Shown here: positions 34,615-46,426 of the stretch, in pieces
Position numbering within the stretch: the first letter of the stretch is position 1
Layout of the letters: the number at the start of each line of letters is the position of its first letter
NCBI GenBank assembly: GCA_963678705.1
Contig: OY783222.1
Location: forward strand, 2,480,001 to 2,544,000
Length of the DNA stretch: 64,000 bases
From: Panorpa germanica
Lineage: Eukaryota; Arthropoda; Insecta; Mecoptera; Panorpidae
Direction: 5' to 3'
Translations under genes and position numbers: made by a program
Notes under the pieces: generated by a model
What the model was told of the DNA's origin: nothing
What the model saw: only the letters and a program-made list of their open reading frames with translations
Database searches by the model: none

Positions 34615-35454
34615 ACGGATGCTACCTTACATTAATTTTATATTTTACTTAAGTAAAACCTAGCAAAATTTAAACTGAAAGTATCTAGCTATTCTTAGGA
34701 AGGTGTTCTCAAATAGCTTTTGGATTAAAGTTATAATAATTAAAAAAATAGGCCACAAAACATTGTGTATTAGGTAAAATATTCTACGTAGTAGGTAACT
34801 TGTCCTATGTTAGATAATCCTTAAGCACACGTAACTGTGTTTCAAGTAAAGTTAAAGTACCTATCTCAATTTCTATTTATAACAATTTTTTGAAGATATA
34901 AATTTAAAGTACATATATCATATTTATATTGTTGTACACCACATTTTCCTGCTGCAATCTTAAAGTCAAATATTTACTTTTGTAAGGGAGTTTGACGAGA
35001 AATACTCTTTCTCTCTATTCACTCCCACGAGAAATGTTTAGAATTTTATATAATATTATGTCTTAAAATTAAATAGGTTTTGTAAATTATTATTAAATAT
35101 ACAATGTATATTGAAAAAAGTTACACATTTTTAACACAAATTGAAAATTAAAATAATTGGCTATAAAACACAATAGATAAAATATCTTTTTTAATATTTG
35201 TATATTTTGTTACGTTTCAAACAATCGAGATAATTGTATTGTACAATCAAATTGTATGTTTATAAATGTTATTTATTATTCAACTCAACATCGAGTTTAA
35301 AATAATTAAAATATAACATGAGGTTTGTTATTGAATCACGTTAAATTATATTTTAACTTTGCGCTATCTAAGAACACGCATAAGAGCATTCGTACATCAT
35401 ATTCGCAATGTAATAATTAATCTATGTGTAAATCAAATGAAAATCATAAACATA
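34615..35454. other. AT-rich stretch without a gene
   Basis: Nothing recognisable. Confidence 0.5.
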
Positions 35455-35664
35455 GTTCAAATTACGAGAGTTCGGAGGTGACTCATGTGTAAAACAAGTT
35501 GTACCGTATAAATCTACAATGCAATGGAAGAGCGTTGTCTCATTACTTTTTTTATGATGTATATACCAACGAATAAGATAAAATTCACCATCGTTTTGTA
35601 GATTTATACGGCTCTTATAACCTTTTTTAGGCATGAATCACAACCGAACTCTCTTAACTTAAAC
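35455..35664 (+). repeat. MITE family B, full-length copy (210 bp)
   Basis: Both ends are intact (GTTCAAATTACGAGAGTTCG and GAACTCTCTTAACTTAAAC) and TA flanks each side (35,453-35,454; 35,665-35,666). The 70-codon minus frame across it is only the repeat read through. Confidence 0.85.
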
Positions 35665-36916
35665 TATAAATAAATTATCAATATATAAAATAATTACTAA
35701 TTTCTATTCGACAGATAACACGGCTAAGGAGATAAATCTTAAATATTATCAGTTGTACCACAGAAACCAAATAAAGAGACTCATTTTCTGAAGAAACTGT
35801 TCTTGAATAGTTTTATCTTAGATAGCTATTGATGTTGTGAATAACATATTAAAATTTCATACGATTCGGTTGAATAGATTTTTTTTTTACATCATCATGC
35901 CGAAAAAAGTAGCTGCTTCATTCCATTCAACTTCTGCTAAAACGGTTGTAGAAACGAAAACATTGTCAATATCCTTACAAAAATTTAACAGTATGTACTT
36001 AAAGGACTATACTTTCGAAATATATATAAAATAGCAGATTGTCTTGCAAAAAAATAAAGTATAATCGCTTTTCCTCAATAATGGAATTTTAAATATTTTT
36101 AACATATGTAATTTACATATTAATATTAAATAAATTTGCTGGGTTGCAAATTTAAGATAAAATAAATTGCATTTTATCGTTAAAGGTTTATTTTTTATGC
36201 ATCATTGTAAACTATCTGTTAAAATAACTCGCTCTAGTAAGTTATCCTAAGACTATAGTTCTTTTTTTGCTATATGAAACTATTTGCTGTAGTTTCGCAT
36301 ATAGCAGACTTCATATACTGCAAAGCATTCGGACGTTCACAGATTTCATTCCCTATCAAAGCACGGCGCTCACAATGTTGCCGCTGGATATATCTATAGA
36401 CTCTTTTTCTTTTATTAGAGATCAATATTTGTATATATATATGTATATGTATATATAAACGCGCTGTAAATATTTCCAGGAAAATGACGTTTCCCCGATG
36501 TGTTGTCAAATATTTGCTTTTGATTTAAATGGCGGTATGTAATGTGGGTTAGGACCATGTTGTTGTTTTTACTTCAATACAATTCTCATCATCATTGTCA
36601 TCATCATCGTCATCAAACGAATATCATCACAAAGGCATGACGCTATTCGCAGCCAGTATCACAATAACATCATGTGCACAATTATTTTTAAATTTATTGT
36701 CAAAAATTGTATAGAGGGAAGCAAAAAAAAACGTATTAAAATTAAAAATTTAAATTGTATGTGACATATTTATTTGTTATTTGATTTAACTTGCGATTGG
36801 TAAAGCTCCACGCCGTCGGTTGCGTTTCCGTTTTTTGAATATTATCACTAAATAATTTGTGCATATTTCTCGTCGTGAATTAATAAAATATTATATATTG
36901 ATATTTGTATTTATTT
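35665..36916. other. AT-rich stretch without a gene
   Basis: Contains a TCA/TCG triplet microsatellite at 36,588-36,618. Frames of 63-79 codons around 35,837-36,509 carry no domain. Confidence 0.45.
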
Positions 36917-37313
36917 AAGGTGAAACGATACTTGACCATTTTTTCTCGCGAAATATAGATTTTCTAATTTTTATACTCTATATATTTTTAAGTCTTAAGC
37001 GTAAGTTTGAGAACCATAATAAAGGTTATAAAATTTATGACAAACCCTTAGAAATGTTACCAGTCATATAAAAATTGAAATTTAACTAGAAAATATAGCA
37101 ATATTCATTTTCAAAACTTATTTTTGCGGTTCCAACTCATTCAAAGTCAGTGGAAGAAAGCTTAAAATGTAGATACGTTATTCATCTAACTAATTGCAGC
37201 TTTAGATTTTGATTCGCGTTTATAGTTACTTACATAAAACGATTTAAACATAAAAAAACGTGGTTTTTTTGATAATATTTAACCTGCTGTTTAGTATCGC
37301 CATCTATATTTCC
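36917..37313 (+). repeat. Repeat family C (long-arm element), copy 1
   Basis: Starts AAGGTGAAACGATACTTGAC. The right part, from TTTGCGGTTCCAACTCATT to GCCATCTATATTTC, is one arm of the element at 53,095-53,686. The left arm is mostly deleted, leaving only the tip. Confidence 0.8.
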
Positions 37314-39599
37314 TGCTACACGGTGGAACGAATATTTGTTCCGAATGATTTATTTAATTTATTAATTTGTTGATATTATTGACACTGACACTGTTTAACA
37401 AAAACTTTCAAGTAAATAAAGAAATTTTTAAGTATAAAACATTCCTTTGTTGGACGATTCATGCAGCAGTGCATGACATATGGATCAAGTGTGTGGTTGG
37501 ACACATGTAGATCCAAAATCGACCACACGATGCGTTCAACGCTAGAAGATGTTCGTAGCATCGTTTGGTACCGGCATAGTACACCTTATACCATGCTAAT
37601 TTCAAATTCCGAAGACACAGCAGTCTTTCGTCAGTCTAGTCCATTGGACCACTTTGTTTCTTTGCTGATATTTCAAGGATATCTACAAGTAGCACAATAA
37701 ATAATTTCATAAACCACGTGACCCACGAATATTACAAGTAGCTGCAGATATTTATTTAACGTAACAGCCCAGTCGACGTGGTAATTGCCTAAACTACAGT
37801 TCCACATAATAAACAACAACATCGCGTGCTAGGCGAACCGTTCTTATCTAAAGCAGACTATTATAAAATAGTTTTAGATTATCAAATTCTAAATGTGCTA
37901 TTTTACAAGTATAAAACGTTTTGGAAAATAGATTTTCACTAAGATATAGTTTGACAACGTATTATTATTTCTATAAAAGAAATTTATAGAAAACTTATAG
38001 AGAAAAATACCAAGGAATATTTACTGCAGTGAAACTTTTTTTGTACTTTAAGAGTTAATTTAGTCTTACTTCAAAAATGTATTAAGTACTCTTTAAATGC
38101 GTATTTACTCTTTTACAGACACTTACTCCCCTCCTTGATAGCCCTATGGTCAACGAAAATAAAAACCGGTAACAAAATTATCCTTGGAGTAGTCAGGAAT
38201 CTAAAGGAATAATTTTATTTTCGTGAAGTTCTTCTACACTACATATTAAGTCTAAGGTTAGCTTCTTGGAAGTTAATAAATTTATTTTAGCCCCCGGTAG
38301 CAACACAAGCATACTGTTGTTATTGGACAACTCAATTTAGCAGCGTGCGTTGAATATTAACCATGGTTTAAATTTTGACAAGGTCGCATATGTATAGAAC
38401 CAGTCAATGTATTGAGATGGATAGAACGACATATTAAATTACATGTAATTTAATCCAATAAATTTTATATATACTACCTATTATAATACTTTTAACATTA
38501 ATAATAATACAATACAAAATTGCTCTCGTTTTGCATAACTTTTGAGCCATTTAAATAAGCTTACGAATAGCTGCTTTGAAATTGATTAAACTTCGCTGTT
38601 CTTTATTAAAATTTAATTGTTTTGTTTAATTTGTAACATACCATGTATAACACAGCAGTGCAACATACATATCGCCCTATATTTATTTAATTATTTCTTA
38701 TTTAAGTTCATACTATCGATGACTGCTGCCACCTATTGATTGTTAGTTTTTGCACGATATTAAATATGCATATATATTCAGGAATATATTTTCATTTTAT
38801 TTTAAAAAGAGTTTCATTTAAGCATCTTGATGTTTAAGAAATATTAAACACTTCTTAACTGTGGTCTACATCTTTAAAATAGTTTTCGATTGAACTTTGT
38901 CATTTTAAAAATATGAGCTGCACAAAATGCTACGTATGAAAAGTGCTACAAGCTAACAGGATTAGTTTATAATATATAAAAACATTAATTAATAAAAGCA
39001 AAATATTATAATGAATAAATGTAGTAAAACTTTAAATAAAACCACCTGACTTTAAAGTAATTAATTGATTTAATAACCTAATACTTTTATTTTTAAAATA
39101 TAAAAACTAATTTTTAAAAACAATTAATAAATTTTATTGTCTGTCAAATACAATAGAAGTAACATAGGATTATTTGTTGTGCGCTTTTAAAAATTTAGTA
39201 AACTAAAATAATTCTACATATTTATTAATTATTTTTATTTATGAAAAGTGTAATTTAAAATTGGTTTTGTGCTGCAAAAAGCGCTCTACTGTAGTTTTAG
39301 TATATGCACATGCGTCAGAAAATATTCCACTTTATTTATTATGCACTTTTTGACGTCACAAAATAACATAGTGTTTCTCCCTTTAACTTTTCTCATTAAA
39401 TCACACTATTAACTGCTAATTTTTTTTATACTTTGTATTTCTCACACCACTACGTGTAAAAGCACGTCACTGTGCATATATTAGCGATTAATTGTTATTA
39501 ACGAGTGTAAATTAATTAATTTAAGACACCACAACGAATTAATGCGTGCGCATAAAATGCACACCGCTTATACCACTGCAACTCGTAAACTCCTGATTG
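37314..39599. other. AT-rich stretch without a firm gene
   Basis: A 79-codon plus frame (37,461-37,700) and a shorter minus frame lie in a patch of lower AT content. The plus frame includes QQCMTYGSSVW, vaguely like a non-LTR RT motif, but nothing else supports this. Confidence 0.35.
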
Positions 39600-39715
39600 G
39601 TATATCATGAAATTTTGACACAATTCTTTCGAAGGTTGGTACTATCTCAGAAACAAATGGATTTGTCAATGGTGGCGCCACCTATAAATCATCCTACGAA
39701 TTTATTAATTGATGT
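39600..39715 (+). repeat. Diverged repeat G, copy 1
   Basis: ATGAAATTTTGACAC, GGATTTGTCAATGGTGG and CTACGAATTTATT recur in order at 60,145-60,265. No ORF. Confidence 0.55.
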
Positions 39716-40377
39716 GGTATTATAGCAGTATAGAAGTACTTTCTAAGGTAATAACTCTATCAATTATAAGATTTACGAGTAAAGAAACTATCCTATTATC
39801 ACACGTAATCAGTGCTTCATTGTATTTGACTAACATAAAAATTATACTGTGTACTAAACCAAAGTGTGAAGTGTATAGTTTTATTTACAACACTAAAACT
39901 TAATGTTATATTCACAGGTGTCGTCATCAATGACGTCATAACTATCCAACTCACATGTAATAACCTATTTCATTAACTTTATAATAAACTGTAATGTAAT
40001 AATTATATAACAACTACATAATTCATTATTTTATAGAAAATAATGAACTAATATAATCTCATCTCATCTCATCTTTTTCTCGTCTAAAGTATTAAAGGAA
40101 GTAATTTAAAAAATCCGTTTTAATTAAACTCTGTAATAGTCTAATATTAAATAATCGTGAAACTTATAAAGTTGTTAGAAGATTTACACTCTGAATGAAA
40201 TAATTTGAATTCATTAACTATGATAACATGATAGTAGCACATACTGTAAAGTGAAGTGGATTAACTTGTGGATAAGCAACCAACTACTTAAAGGTAAGAT
40301 CTTAACGATTTTCTGTTGCATATGAAACTGTTCTATCGTGTAAATGTCCTGTTATAAAATATACTGTTATAAAATAT
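39716..40377. other. AT-rich stretch without a gene
   Basis: A short CTCAT tandem lies at about 40,056-40,073. Otherwise nothing. Confidence 0.5.
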
Positions 40378-40754
40378 ACGTCGTCGTCATTCACATCTTC
40401 TAGACCTTCTGTGAAAAGCTTGTACCACTTGTAAACATTTTTTTGGCTTAAAGTAGACTAACCGTATGCCACTTTCAACATTTCAAGTGTTTTGGAGCAC
40501 TTGATTCCATTTTTCACACAAAATTTAATGCAAACCTTTTGATCCATGTTTTTCGACAGCAAAAAATCGCCGAACACGCAAAACACTTCTAACTTTTATG
40601 CTTCTCACAAACAAACTAAATGTGCTATATTGCTAAAACTGTGAACATATGTTCGAGACGAGTGTACCAACATAACAAAATAAAAAAATCGATAATCGAA
40701 TGTATGTAGCCCGCGGAATTTAACCTTGACCTTATTTTTTGAACAGACCTCGTA
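40378..40754 (-). pseudogene. Mariner transposon remnant, 5' TIR and transposase start
   Basis: On the minus strand, ACGAGGTCTGTTCAAAAAAT at the outer end (about 40,753) is a mariner-type terminal repeat. An ATG at 40,547 begins MDQKVCIKFCVKNG, the N-terminal helix-turn-helix region of mariner transposases, continuing KTLEMLKVAYG, an in-frame TAG, then NVYKWYKLFTEGLEDVNDDD. The copy stops at about 40,378, so the catalytic DDD domain and the 3' TIR are missing. Dead. Confidence 0.85.
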
Positions 40755-41667
40755 TACATTCAATAATAAATGTATGAAATTTTATTTGTCGTAAGTTGAG
40801 AACACAAAATACAAACAAAATATTTATATATTTTAAAAATACTTTAGAATTTCTAAATAATTAGATACGAGTTTAATTATTATACTCAGTATAAATTTTC
40901 CATTCTAAATTTCCACTTTAGACAAAACTATTCTAAGCCTAACGACAGCGTCTCAGACGTTGCTCTAGATTTAAAATAACATGTTTTATTTCGGCTTAAT
41001 TTTATGTATATATTCTCCTAAAAAATATAAAGAAAAATAAAAGAAAAAAAAACATTTCCATCATTAATCAAAATATAAGATTCCTAAATTTAATATTTCA
41101 CATCAAAATGTCTGCTGAACAAAATGTAAACTTGGAACAAGCGGTACTCGCCGTAAAGTTTCTCCTAAAATCTATTGTCTAGATCCCTAAGGGTGTTTAT
41201 CAGAATCCAACGGGATTGGGGGATGCTACGTATATACACTTCTGGACACTTATAAACTATTGCGTATGAATCATCACTGGTATTTCTCATCCCCTATTTC
41301 TCGTCTACGTAATGGCATAAGGGTTTCAAGAACGATTATTAGGTATATTACAACTATATAGTGTCCAATAAATTTCGCCGTTTATTAGAAACAGCATAGG
41401 GCTCGGATTCGGCCCGTTAGATATAAAATGATTTAGTAATTAAGAGGCATTAAAACGTTATACCTTATTGAGTAGAAGACGAGCGAACATAGGTATTTAT
41501 CCGTGTTCAATAGAACAGAAGACAACAATTTGTGCCTTAGACACTTAATCATTAGTAAATGAAGTGATTTATAATTAAAAATTAGGTATAAGGTATTTAT
41601 ATTGTTGGTAACATCACGAAGTTCATTAAAAAAATATGTAGAATTTAAATAAACCCTTATCTTAAAC
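40755..41667. other. Non-coding stretch, one tiny ORF
   Basis: A 24-codon ATG-to-TAG frame at 41,108-41,182 begins MSAEQNVNLEQAVLAVKFLL and looks protein-like, but it has no partner exon or homologue that I can name. The 78-codon minus frame ending at 41,433 is AT noise. Confidence 0.35.
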
Positions 41668-42258
41668 AATGGGCTTGTGTCCTATGTATTAATTTCTATA
41701 AAAGTGTACTATATATTAATAAAGTGGGTTACTAGAACCTCAAATGTACAATTATTTTTTAATAACGCCTTATATATTAGGAGATATTAACAATTAAAAA
41801 AGTCATTTTGTCTCTTTAATTATTAAAGGGATTCAACGTTGTACACATTCCAAATGCATGTGACATCACAACCTTACAGCTCATAAATTTATATATCAAA
41901 ATATCAAATATCATTTACAACTATTTCGAGGAACAATAAAATTTCAATGTTATGTTTGTCGTAACAGGGTTAAATAAAATGAAAACTTATTATTCTTTGA
42001 CTTGACTTGATATTTCGACTACCATCAGCTACAAGCACTGACCTACTCAACAAGTAACTGACGTTAAAAGTCATTCACGTCATACAAAAATGGCCGGCCA
42101 TTTCTAGCGCTAAAACTACAATTCAAATTTTTAATTGCTATATCTCCGTCAACATTTAGATATTTAATAAAATAGACACGCCAATACACATTTATTAACA
42201 TCAATTTCAATCAACAATTGAAAAATCGGCCAATAAAAAATGAGGACACAAGCCCATT
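41668..42258 (+). repeat. MITE family A, full-length copy (591 bp)
   Basis: Reference copy. AATGGGCTTGTGTCCTATG at the left is mirrored by TGAGGACACAAGCCCATT at the right, an inverted repeat of about 16 bp. No ORF of note. I could not see a direct target duplication. Confidence 0.88.
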
Positions 42259-43039
42259 ATCATTTACCAAATCTATCCAATAATTATGTCTAGACATTAG
42301 TCTGACCCACATTAAACCTTAATATTTCTAACCACGGTCAGAATCCTTTAAATACCCATTTAAATAATCATATAAATTTATTTGTACTCGTATATTAAAA
42401 AGTTTTATGAAATACTATCATAAAAAATTTATACTAGATAGAATGAAGTATGAGACATATTTTTGGAAATTATTTTGTTTTGGAACAAACGAATGGTAAC
42501 TTAAGATTGTTTACACAATTTATTTTTGAAAAAGTTTTACTTAAATAATAAATGTGATTCGATTTACGAACAAAAGCTGCTTACATAACAGATTCTTATT
42601 GTCGATCACAATTTCAGATGTCAAATTCTAGTAAACTAGTTAAATAAAATCTTCAGGACAGTTCGACTTTACGATGCAATATACTAAACTATCCAACGAT
42701 AAACTAAACTACTCTTAAAAATGTTGTAGACGGTAGTCTCTTAAGTCTAATGAAATGTCTAACAATTTTATTGCCCTGTTTTACAGAAGGGTTGTTTTAT
42801 CGATGCTCACTATAATTTTCAGTTCACGAGAATCAAATCTTAACAATTATAATACTGTAAATGATTTGGTTCTGGGTAACCAATGGAATTCTTCAATTAA
42901 TTGTGGATTGTTAAATTGGTGCTCCATTGAAACAATATAGTTTTGAGGGATGAGTATGTATACAGAGTGTCCAAAAGAAATATATATATATATAATGATA
43001 ATGAATTAAAACTGTGTATACATTTGTTTTGTGACGTCC

Positions 43040-43079
<40 letters not shown>

Positions 43080-43282
43080 GGTTTTCGATTTGTTAAGTTT
43101 TAGCTATGTTTTACTATCGTCATGGTTAATTTTAGTTTGATTCTCACAAACCCTGGTATTTATAATTACGGTTTAATGTGTGCTTAAATCTTTTAAAATA
43201 CCACCTAGAAATAATACTTACTTAATAAATAATAAATCCCAAAACTAACATAAATAAATAATATAACTAGTTCATAATTTCT
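42259..43282. other. AT-rich stretch with short (TA)n
   Basis: A (TA)n run at 43,049-43,075. The 61-codon frame at 42,755-42,940 is unsupported. Confidence 0.5.
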
Positions 43283-43405
<123 letters not shown>

Positions 43406-43698
43406 TTCTTTTTCGAAACTAACATATGATAACATATTTTTAATTAGTTGATAGTAGCAATTAATTAATTTTTTTAATTTACATCATAACGTAATTGCCT
43501 TCATATATTGAAATCTCATTAATTTTATAATTAGTTTGAAAACATACATATAAATAAACAAGAACAAACATATTTGCATATATGTATGTATGAAATGCAT
43601 ATATGTTATACATACATGTAAACTATATGTATTTTAATCACAGATAGTGAATTTTAAATAAGTACTTTTTATAAAAAGTAGAGTTTTGAATTTAGCGC

Positions 43699-43771
43699 AA
43701 ACTTGATGACCTATCGAAAGCATATTTTTCAATTTTTCTTTAAAATAGCGTTTTAATAGGTCATCAAGTTT
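43699..43771. repeat. Perfect 16-bp inverted repeat
   Basis: AAACTTGATGACCTAT and ATAGGTCATCAAGTTT are separated by 41 bp of AT-rich sequence. Could be a hairpin in RNA or a tiny foldback element. Confidence 0.8.
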
Positions 43772-45314
43772 ATCTATATTTTAAGAAGATTGTATACTTT
43801 AAATAAGAGACTCTCTTATTTTGCTGAACTCAAGTTTGAGCAAAAACATTTCAGTAGAACTCTACAAATAAAATCAGAAAAGAAACAGCATGAAAGAAAA
43901 GTGTTAATATAATAACTAAATCAGATGTCATCAACATAAGAAAAGCACCAAAAATATATAAGTTTTTATTAGATTAACTTAGGATATGTGAAGGTTTTCC
44001 ATCGTCAGTTTCCACGCGACAAAATCCAGCGACATTCTCGTTCGGTTCATAAATAATTTATGACAATTAACATAATATTTAAATGATAATGTACAACTGT
44101 TTGTGAATATCACGACATTATTATTTACGAGGTACTTACAAGACTTGAATGTTTTAGATTCCATCGCGTTTTACTTCCTTTTGTAACACTAGGAGGCCGT
44201 GTGAAAACGAGTGTGAACATTTTGCGTGTTCAAATATTGCAGAGTATATGGTATATAAAATATACTTATTTAACAAAACACTGCTATGAAGTTATTCACT
44301 TTAAATTATGTATAACTAAATTATATTTCAGGAAAATATTATAACTGCATTCTGGTCAGGTGAGCTAACGGCATATATTAGTTATAGCTACTTTCATTGT
44401 AGTGTGTGCCAATGGCTAACGCAGTTAATTTCAGTTAATTGGAGTCGACAGAACTCACTGTGCATAATGTTAGCTTACAATAAAATTAGATAAAAAGGAA
44501 TTGATAATTTAAATAATAAACTTTAAAAGTAGTTATTTTGTTTTCAGATAGTTTGTTTTAATTATTATAATGTGTATGTAAATTATTAAAATAAAAGTCT
44601 TTGATTTCGGAAGCAACACATAAGTTTCTTTAAAAATGTACAATTCCTAAAATTTCTAATAACTATATAAATTATATTACTATAAACAATTATCAGATAT
44701 TTTCTTGGACGGGCCCCTCAAAAAACTAATCCATCTCTGCTTTAACTAAATAAATACACTGTCTAATTTTCTTCCTACCTAAATAATTATTTAATTATTA
44801 ATTTATTAATAACAAGCTCTACAACTTTGATTTAATTAATTAATTATAATGAATACTTGGAATGATATTTTCAAACGTTTATGTCTGATGAGGTGTACCA
44901 CAAAATTTTCACAGAATTCTGTATTTGAGTATCGCCGTTATACACTCGTTAACTCTCCCACTCCCCTACTCCTAATTGGTTTAAGAAAGGGGTTATCAAA
45001 CACTTTAGGGGAATATTTAATTGAAAATCTATGACAGTAAAAACTAACTCAATTAATAATAAGGATGTTAACTTAAAATTAATAAACACACACATAGATA
45101 TATATATATAGAACTATTTGTTTATGATTAGATTTTATTTGTTCTCCGGAACTATTTTTATTCTAAAAGGGATCGTGAGAAATGAATTGCTCTTAGTTTG
45201 GCTATACTTTTTAAAGCTAAGTCGCAAGAAGTTTTGTAACTAGCTATAATTTATTTAATATAAAATTTGAGGCGATTCTAAATTCAAGGTCATGTTCACC
45301 TGAGGTTATTTTAT
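43772..45314. other. AT-rich stretch without a firm gene
   Basis: On the minus strand, an ATG at 44,164 (ESKTFKS) is followed after 25 nt by GTAAGT, a possible short first exon. Nothing else supports it. Confidence 0.4.
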
Positions 45315-45665
45315 TTAAGTTAAATTTGACATATCAGTTAGAAACTTGAGCACTTTTTGAATTTCTTCTGGATTGTCTGAAAGTATGTCCTTTAGTTCAC
45401 CACTGATGCTCTGTTTTGTTCGTTGAGTTAAATATTGTGGACAGGTTATTGGGAGGTGATGGACTGTTATTTGCGTCTGACAGTTGCTGCACTGCGGAGT
45501 TGTTATTTTACTCATTAAATGTTGATGCGTCAACCTCGTTTGTTTAATCAATTTCAATTTGTTGCTCCTTATTTGTGTCCAACAGCAGGGTGAGATCGGG
45601 TTACCCTTCAAATACTTCGATTTATACGATAAATCCAATGCGTTTGATGAGCTTTTTAATATTTA
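45315..45665 (-). pseudogene. Non-LTR retrotransposon fragment (ORF2 C-terminus)
   Basis: A minus frame open for over 107 codons to TAA at 45,315 ends like jockey/I-type ORF2. The RNase H-end segment NKLKLIKQTRLTHQHLM is followed by a zinc finger with CSNC, TVHHLPITCPQY, that is C-x2-C...H...C-P. Upstream RT parts are missing and there is no ATG start, so it is truncated. Third distinct non-LTR family in the window. Confidence 0.72.
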
Positions 45666-46413
45666 TAAATATAATTCTACTATCTATTGTATCTCAAAGA
45701 TATTTATACGGGTTATGTACATATTTTTTCTTATATCCTCAGGAATGTCGCAACAAGTAGTAAATCAAACGTATAACATCAAAACACGCATATTGAAATA
45801 AATTCCTAAAATTCATAACATTTTTTCATAACATACAAAATGTACGCATAACGCAGTCAAACAAAACGAACCATAATATTTGTTGAACCTTTATTAAAAC
45901 AATCAGCTAATTTTAAAGTAAAAACCAACCATGTTTTATTTGCTATGTTTGACATTAATTCCCTATTGTCTGCACCATATTTCCTGTGACAACCCTGCTT
46001 TGTTCACCTAGGGGTGCATTGTCACGTAGCGCAGGAACCCTGTGTTTAATGTTACGGTGGTGGTTTTTGGTTAGAACAGGGGTGTACTAAATATGAATCA
46101 GTAAATAATACATATTGTAGAAGGAACATGAAAATCTTATCCTTTATTCTTTTACTTTTATTATATTCAGTTAATTTAAATTAATAATATTTCAGAAGTT
46201 GTGCTGAAGGGAGATTAATAGCTTTATTAGGACACTGCAAGCGTATTTAAGCGAATTTTGATCGGACACTGCAAACGACAAAGCCATCCGAATTCTATAG
46301 CTATACATCACATATTGTCTTCCCTGTGCTTCTTGTTTCTTTCAAATTTTAATTAGTTCCTCATTGATTTCGTTAATAATTTGCTCATTTGATAACATTT
46401 TCCGACATTTAAT
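45666..46413. other. AT-rich stretch without a gene
   Basis: Nothing recognised. Ends at the target duplication of the next element. Confidence 0.5.
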
Positions 46414-46426
46414 TAGTAAATTATAA

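Noticed and set aside
37461-37700. Possible non-LTR RT piece (TYGSSVW)
   Set aside because: A single weak motif with no other RT block in any frame nearby.
45559-45801. 80-codon plus frame
   Set aside because: Overlaps, antisense, the non-LTR ORF2 tail, which has recognisable zinc-finger residues.
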